A stretch of DNA of 64,000 bases from Bin5 sp034422415 (lineage in GTDB: Bacteria; Chloroflexota; Anaerolineae; Caldilineales; Caldilineaceae). The DNA lies in contig OZ241871.1 in assembly GCA_965202955.1 (NCBI GenBank), positions 5,084,001 through 5,148,000 on the forward strand, in the 5' to 3' direction. Below, piece after piece: positions 59,492 to 64,000 of this stretch (position 1 is the first letter of the stretch; the number at the start of each line of letters is the position of its first letter). Both the position numbers and the translations under genes were made by a program. The notes below the pieces were generated by a model. That model searched no databases. It was not told where the DNA came from and saw nothing but the letters and a program-made list of their open reading frames with translations.

Positions 59492-61633
59492 TCAGCTCTC
59501 CAGCGTGTATTCGAAGCGGTTGTCGGCGGGCAGATCGGCCAGCCGGGACGGGAGTTCCACGTCCGGGTGCAGCCGGATTGTCCAGAGGTCCTGACCATCC
59601 GGCCGGTGGACCGTGCAGGCGGCAAAGCCCGAGTCCAGCAGATCGCGGCCGTGCCAGGTGACCGAACGGAGGCGGGGCGTGTTTCCGAAAGGGTGGAGAA
59701 CGGAAAGATAGGCAGTTCGCGCCGCGACTCGGCGGCGAATGACCAGTCCTTGCCGCTCTTCGGCGGGATTGCCCGGCGCGCGACCGGCGTACAGGGTCGC
59801 GCCGGCCGGTTCTGCCATATGAAGCATCATGCCCGAGGTGTCTGATCGCCAAATCATTCTCGAATCTTCATCGAGCGACAGTGCTCGCAGGTCGGAGATG
59901 TGTTGATACCCTTCGCCGTCGAGTTCGGAAGGCAGCAGCGGGTGGGCGTTGTCAGCATGAATCAGGGCGCCGGCGTTGCGATAGATCCAGTCGATGCGGC
60001 GCTGCTGGCCGGCGTCGACAAGAAATATGTCGACTAGGTATTCGGCGCGGGCCAGCACGATTCTACGCATCTCAACTTGCGCGTAGGCGGCGAGCGCTTC
60101 CTCACGGACACGCTCCAGGGGCATGTCGCGACTGGGCGCCGGTTTGGGGCTCCAGGCGATGGTCGCGTCTGCGAACTGAAACGGATCGTCAGCGCGGAAG
60201 GCTGTGCACCGGCCCGCGCCCGGCGGTTGCGAAAGGCCGTCGAGCAGCACGGAATTGTGGCTAATCGTCTGGCGATACCAGCCCTCGAAGAGGTCGATGC
60301 CGTAGCCGGGTGTGCCCAGGTCCGGCGCCTGGCGGCTGCCCTGCGCGTAGAGGATCAGCGCCAGTTTGTCCGGGTGACCGTGGCCGCCGCCGTGGACTCC
60401 GTACTTGAGGAGGGCGAACTGTTCGCATTCGGGGTCCGATGTCTCGTGCGCCTGCGGTTGCGAACGCAGGATGGCGTAGCCAGAGGCGGCCATGTTGACG
60501 CTGGCGGGTTCTGGCGATCCGTCGGCAGGGAGGCTGCGCGCGCCGAACAGTAGCGCGTCGAGGCTTTCGCGCGGGCCGTGTTTGTAGGCACGCGCCAGCG
60601 CCTGGCCGAAGAGCGGGTCGGCGGTCCAGGCGTACCCGATCTCGTAGAAGGCCGGCGCCTTGGGCACGCCGTGGCAGCAGTCGTCGTTCAGGCTTGTGAA
60701 ATACCAGCAGTCGTTGGTGGCCGGCAGGCTGCCGTCCGGGTAGGCGCACAGCACGGGTGCACGCAGCACCGCGGAGAGAGCGCTCTCGCGGCGCAGGTCC
60801 CAGCGCGGCAGGTTGGCCGTCGCCTTGGCCAACGAGAGGAGCGCGGCGACTGTGTAGAAGTGGTAGCTGAACGAGCCTTCGAACCAGAGGCCGTCGGCCA
60901 GGATGCCCTCGCGAGCCTGTGTGTGGAAGCCATTGGGCCCGTCGATGGCGAAGGCGAGCAGCGCCTCGTTGCCGGTGACCGCGCCGATCGTGCCGATGGC
61001 GGCGTTGTGCCAGCAGGCGAAATTGTGGATGCCGCCGAAGTGGCGCCGGGTCAGAAAGCCGGCCGCGGGCAGCAGCAGCTTTTCGACGATCTCGGCCTGT
61101 TGCGCTTGCGAAAGTGTTGAGCGGACTATGTCGAAGGACCAGGCCAGCGGGATTACCCACACCGCCTCGTCCAAGGTACTGAATTGAGCGATGCCGTGGT
61201 TGGCCGGCCGGCCGGCTGAGGTCATGTAGCTGGCGTAGTTGGCGGCATAGTCAAGCAGAATCTCCTGCACGCGTTGACTATGGCCGTTTTTGCCCTCCAG
61301 TTTCCAGAGGACGGCAAGCCGCAGGGCGGACTCGGCAAGCCGGTTGTTGACCGACCAGCGCCAGGCCGAGTCGAACGGTTCGCCGGAGTAGGCGGCGCCG
61401 TCGATTGGGCAGCGGTGGAGGCGGGGCGAGTCCGGCTCGAAGACGAGCTGGACTGCGTGCTGCGGGCAGAAGTAGTCGTGATAGTAGCCGCCCGGCAGCT
61501 GCGGCACGTCGACGGGGCGTGCAAGGAAGTCGGCCACTTCAGCGCGCAGCAGTTGCAGCGCAGGCGCGAACTGGGGCAGCGCGGCTTTCTGCCGGACCTG
61601 CGACCACTCGCTTTCGGTGATGAGTGTTGTCAT
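59492..61633 (-). CDS. Heparinase II/III-like polysaccharide lyase
   Basis: Protein of 713 residues with an N-terminal alpha/alpha toroid (residues about 60-400) and a C-terminal beta-sandwich typical of heparinase II/III-like and alginate or oligo-alginate lyases. Landmarks are G-R-P-A-N-H-G-I near residue 140, H-F-G-G-I-H-N-F-A-C-W, E-G-S-F-S-Y-H-F-Y and H-G-G-G-H-G-H-P-D-K near residue 415. No signal peptide is visible, so it may act on imported oligosaccharides. It is followed by the DegT-family gene and preceded by an HpcH aldolase, a set fitting uronic-acid breakdown. Confidence 0.88.
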   Translation of the reverse strand: MTTLITESEWSQVRQKAALPQFAPALQLLRAEVADFLARPVDVPQLPGGYYHDYFCPQHAVQLVFEPDSPRLHRCPIDGAAYSGEPFDSAWRWSVNNRLAESALRLAVLWKLEGKNGHSQRVQEILLDYAANYASYMTSAGRPANHGIAQFSTLDEAVWVIPLAWSFDIVRSTLSQAQQAEIVEKLLLPAAGFLTRRHFGGIHNFACWHNAAIGTIGAVTGNEALLAFAIDGPNGFHTQAREGILADGLWFEGSFSYHFYTVAALLSLAKATANLPRWDLRRESALSAVLRAPVLCAYPDGSLPATNDCWYFTSLNDDCCHGVPKAPAFYEIGYAWTADPLFGQALARAYKHGPRESLDALLFGARSLPADGSPEPASVNMAASGYAILRSQPQAHETSDPECEQFALLKYGVHGGGHGHPDKLALILYAQGSRQAPDLGTPGYGIDLFEGWYRQTISHNSVLLDGLSQPPGAGRCTAFRADDPFQFADATIAWSPKPAPSRDMPLERVREEALAAYAQVEMRRIVLARAEYLVDIFLVDAGQQRRIDWIYRNAGALIHADNAHPLLPSELDGEGYQHISDLRALSLDEDSRMIWRSDTSGMMLHMAEPAGATLYAGRAPGNPAEERQGLVIRRRVAARTAYLSVLHPFGNTPRLRSVTWHGRDLLDSGFAACTVHRPDGQDLWTIRLHPDVELPSRLADLPADNRFEYTLES

Positions 61634-61655
61634 GGCGCGGCCTGTGTTTGACGGC

Positions 61656-62408
61656 TCACGCTGACGCAGCCGCGTCCACGCGTGCCTTGAACGCCTTGCC
61701 GCCTGCGGCCACCCAGGCTGCCCAGCCGGTCAGGAAGAAGCGTGCACCCAACTTGATGTAATGCTCGATATTGCCGTCGTTGGCGAGTGCGCCGGCGTTT
61801 CTGCCGGCTGCGACGATCTGCTGCAGCGCGCCGTCGACTGTGGCGGCCACTTCGGGATTGTCGGTGCCGCCCAGATGGCCCATCGTCTGCGCCAGATCGC
61901 TGGGCGCAACGAAGAATACGTCGATGTTGTCGATGGTGAGGATCTCGGCGAGGTTGTTGACAGCGATGATGTCTTCGATCAGGACTATGACCAGCGTCTC
62001 GTCGTTGGCGCGATCGAAGTAGTCGTCAACACCGTAGCCCTGGCGGCTGACGTACATGCCGCGATTGCCCAGCGGGTGGAACTTGGCGGCGTCGACAACC
62101 GCTTTGGCCTCGTCTGCAGTGTTGACGTGGGGGACGACGATCCCTTGCGCGCCGACGTCGAAGGTGCGGTAGATGATGCCGGGGTTGTTCTGGTTGACGC
62201 GCACGATCGAGGTCATGCCCCAGAGGTCGCAGGCCCGCGTCAGGTCGGGGATGTCGGCGAAATCGACCGGGCCGTGTTCGCCTTCGATCCAGATGGCGTC
62301 GAAGTCGAGCGGACCCAGCTGGTCGATCATGTCGGTTGAGTTGTTTCCGGACAGGCAGACGACGATTTCGCCGCGTTCCAGCTTGTGTTTGGCTCGGTTC
62401 TCGCGCAT
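61656..62408 (-). CDS. HpcH/HpaI-type aldolase
   Basis: Aldolase of 250 residues of the HpcH/HpaI family. Landmarks are W-I-E-G-E-H-G-P-V-D, R in S-I-V-R-V-N-Q, the metal glutamate in V-L-I-E-D-I, and D in F-V-A-P-S-D-L-A. It is distinct from the homologue at 33083 (different strand signatures, G-R-N-A-G-A near the end). ATG 62408 is chosen; an extension to 62480 enters the promoter. It is first in the leftward run with the heparinase-like and DegT genes, and probably splits a 2-keto-3-deoxy sugar acid. Confidence 0.92.
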   Translation of the reverse strand: MRENRAKHKLERGEIVVCLSGNNSTDMIDQLGPLDFDAIWIEGEHGPVDFADIPDLTRACDLWGMTSIVRVNQNNPGIIYRTFDVGAQGIVVPHVNTADEAKAVVDAAKFHPLGNRGMYVSRQGYGVDDYFDRANDETLVIVLIEDIIAVNNLAEILTIDNIDVFFVAPSDLAQTMGHLGGTDNPEVAATVDGALQQIVAAGRNAGALANDGNIEHYIKLGARFFLTGWAAWVAAGGKAFKARVDAAASA

Positions 62409-62479
62409 GGCCTTGGGTATCTCCTTGCTGGTGGTTGGTCTTCGGTCACTGGTGAGGTTATCTTGCTGCGTCCCCGGCA

Positions 62480-62507
62480 ATTATAGCGCAATTCAGGATA
62501 ACAACAA
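62480..62507 (-). promoter_or_regulatory. Promoter of the heparinase/aldolase run
   Basis: On the minus strand, TTGTTG (62507-62502), a 16-bp spacer and a perfect TATAAT (62485-62480) lie 71 bp before the aldolase start at 62408. No flanking palindrome was noticed. Confidence 0.6.
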
Positions 62508-63100
62508 TCGGGCGGCCCCGCGGCGGCAATGTCGCGGCGTTTGGCGCGGGCGCTGCCGGTTTGTGGTCGATTGGATCGGACGGTGGCTTGGTGGGCTGCG
62601 GGCGGCGATGTCGCCGGAAAGGGTATCGGATGTCGTCCGCGAGGGGACAAAAGTAGCCTTTTGCTGTCTGCAGCTCCATTTTCGGGCCCTGGGACAGTGA
62701 TGTGGGGGGCGACGCCGGTCTTGGGCGCGGCGTGCGGCATAGTCTGCCTGGCCGGCCGGGATGGTCGGCGGGCCGGGCGTCGTGGAGATGTGCTGAATTT
62801 GGGCTCATGGTTTTAGCATAGCACGTCTGCGGCGCTTTTGCTCGGGAGGCGGAGAAACTGGTGGAGAGCGCCGACTTGGCGTGTGCGTGGGGGAACGGGG
62901 AGGTCGGTCTGATTACTGCTTGACGATCCGCTTTGGGCACCGAAGGCGTAGCAGGCGTGGCTGGCTTCTGTGATTCCCGCACTGCCGGCTGTCTGCAAGG
63001 TGCTTCCGAAGTGATCGCTGTGCGGGTGGTAGAGGCCGCTGCCCGGGAACGCCTCCTCGACGTGGATGAAAGGGCAGGCGCGAAGGTTGTCGGGGTACCA
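62508..63100. other. Gene-free stretch before the terminator
   Basis: About 590 bp with no supportable gene. Long frames are present on both strands but their composition is Arg/Ala/Ser-rich. The minus-strand frame 62813-63217 runs through the terminator hairpin at 63110-63137 and is therefore not credible. Confidence 0.5.
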
Positions 63101-63137
63101 GAAAAAGTACAGGCGCCAGGGATTGCCCTGGCGCCTG
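63101..63137 (-). terminator. Rho-independent terminator of the binding-protein gene
   Basis: CAGGCGCCAGGG, loop of 4, CCCTGGCGCCTG form a perfect 12-bp stem (63110-63137). On the minus strand it is followed by TACTTTTTC. It lies 123 bp after the stop codon at 63260 and most likely ends that transcript. Confidence 0.8.
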
Positions 63138-63259
63138 CCCGTGTCAAGAGTAACTTCGGACCGGCTGAATGACGGCTCGCCACCTTGCAGGCCGCTCGAG
63201 AAGCTGGGCGGCCGCAAAAACTCCCCCGGCCCGAAAGTGGGGATAGGGGCGGGCCCGGA

Positions 63260-64000
63260 CTACTCCGTCGGCCAGCCTTCAGGGATCTCGTTGGCGGCCA
63301 GGGCCGCTTCGATCGATGCCGCCGCTTCGTCGGTGACCCAGCCGCGCCAGTGGTCGGCCTTGCTGTTCAGCCACCACAGAGCCGCGTCATTGGCGGAGGC
63401 GTCGCTGTTCTGGTCCATCCAGCGGGCCACCTCCTTGTAGACCTCTATGTTGAAGTTCCATGCCCGCAAGACGTCGACAACGTCGGGGGCGCCGTCGATC
63501 ATGTCGGGGTGGACGGCGATGAGCACGTCGGCGTCCTCGTAGGCGCAGGCCTTGTCCGCCTCCCAGCACTCGTCACTGTAGGGCGGCTCTTCAAGCCGGA
63601 CCAGGTCCAGAATCAGAGCCGGATCGTTGGTGCCCCACTGGTAGCCGATCCAGGGCTCCCCTTTCTCGTAGGCGCCGTAAAGGTCGGCGTTCAGCGCAGC
63701 GCCGTCGCCCGGATTGACGACATGCACGTGCTCCTCCAGCTCGTAGCCGATGACCTGGGCCGCGTTGACCTCTTCACAGGACCAGCCGATCACGCAGGAG
63801 ACGATTCGCGCCTTGCCGCCCGTCTCGGCGGAGGCGAAGAGCTCCTTGAACTTCCCGTCCTTCAGGTCCTCGACGCTGTCGAGATCGGGATACTCCTCCT
63901 GCAGGTAGGCCGGAATGACGAAGAAGGACTGCCAGTCCTTGACCAGGCTGGCGCCGACCTCCACCACCTCATCGTTGGCCAGCGCCTCATACCAGGCCTC
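63260..64000 (-). CDS. Glycine betaine/proline-type ABC substrate-binding protein (5' partial)
   Basis: C-terminal 246 residues of an OpuAC/ProX-family binding protein; the frame stays open to the window edge, so the signal peptide and first part lie outside. Family signs are the ligand-lobe segments G-W-S-C-E-E-V-N, Y-E-K-G-E-P-W-I-G-Y-Q-W-G-T, and W-N-F-N-I-E-V-Y-K-E-V. Two cysteines in C-W-E-A-D-K-A-C are unusual. The E-E-P-P-Y-S segment matches the loop found before the second lobe in family members. It probably captures a quaternary ammonium or related compatible solute for an importer encoded to the right. Confidence 0.88.
   Translation of the reverse strand, partial: EAWYEALANDEVVEVGASLVKDWQSFFVIPAYLQEEYPDLDSVEDLKDGKFKELFASAETGGKARIVSCVIGWSCEEVNAAQVIGYELEEHVHVVNPGDGAALNADLYGAYEKGEPWIGYQWGTNDPALILDLVRLEEPPYSDECWEADKACAYEDADVLIAVHPDMIDGAPDVVDVLRAWNFNIEVYKEVARWMDQNSDASANDAALWWLNSKADHWRGWVTDEAAASIEAALAANEIPEGWPTE

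Noticed and set aside
62813..63217. 134-codon minus-strand frame with R-L-Y-F-F-W-Y-P-D
   Set aside because: It reads straight through the 12-bp terminator hairpin at 63110-63137, and no family is recognisable.

Overview
This window is high-GC, gene-dense bacterial chromosome with no rRNA, tRNA or CRISPR that I could find. The likely source is an uncultivated Chloroflexota bacterium, perhaps related to Caldilineales. This is inference from several traits: secreted proteins with Thr-Pro linkers, twin-arginine lipoprotein binding proteins for sugar ABC importers, a Gram-positive-type SOS box, GGGCACCC hairpins, and many families used for scavenging organic matter (Gfo/Idh/MocA dehydrogenases, phytanoyl-CoA dioxygenases, class III aminotransferases, HpcH/HpaI aldolases).

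Layout. 1-1.6 kb: two ABC-2 export permeases, the first cut by the window edge. 1.7-11.7 kb: two divergent Gfo/Idh/MocA oxidoreductases around a palindromic operator, a GH63-like glucosidase, an FAH-family hydrolase, a methyltransferase, a class IV aminotransferase, a phytanoyl-CoA-dioxygenase-like enzyme and a transaldolase-family enzyme. 11.7-14.4 kb: a perfect-register tandem duplication of a membrane fatty-acid-hydroxylase gene, each copy with its own promoter and terminator. 14.5-25.1 kb: a divergent locus. Leftward it has an amidohydrolase, a binding protein, a single-chain fused permease and an ATPase; rightward it has a dioxygenase, an aminotransferase, a ThuA-like protein, an aldo/keto reductase and an AAC(3)-like protein. 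A strong promoter overlapped by a palindrome lies between them. 25.1-35.0 kb: a nine-gene leftward run of catabolic enzymes that includes a two-domain ferritin-like diiron protein.

35.2-35.8 kb is an RHH/PIN toxin-antitoxin pair. 36.2-41.6 kb is a damage-tolerance module (imuB and dnaE2) under a consensus promoter with a LexA box nested in it; imuA is not present. 41.7-49.1 kb looks like an accessory, partly decayed island. It runs from a broken FG-GAP gene, through an SRAP protein, an Excalibur fragment, a secreted SH3/HNH/Excalibur protein, a TPR protein and a 5'-truncated recQ, to an intact FG-GAP paralogue. 49.4-57.2 kb holds an MFS transporter and a MacB-like export operon whose double ATPase has an AbrB-like hairpin between its two domains. 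57.2-62.4 kb is a polysaccharide or uronate-type cluster (Gfo/Idh, DegT-family, heparinase II/III-like, HpcH). The right edge holds the C-terminal part of a glycine-betaine-type binding protein.

A roughly 180-bp MITE-like element occurs twice, 47.5 kb apart, each time in a convergent intergenic region, and two fragments of it lie elsewhere. Apart from the small RHH antitoxin, no transcription factor gene is visible, although several operator-like palindromes are; their regulators must be encoded elsewhere.
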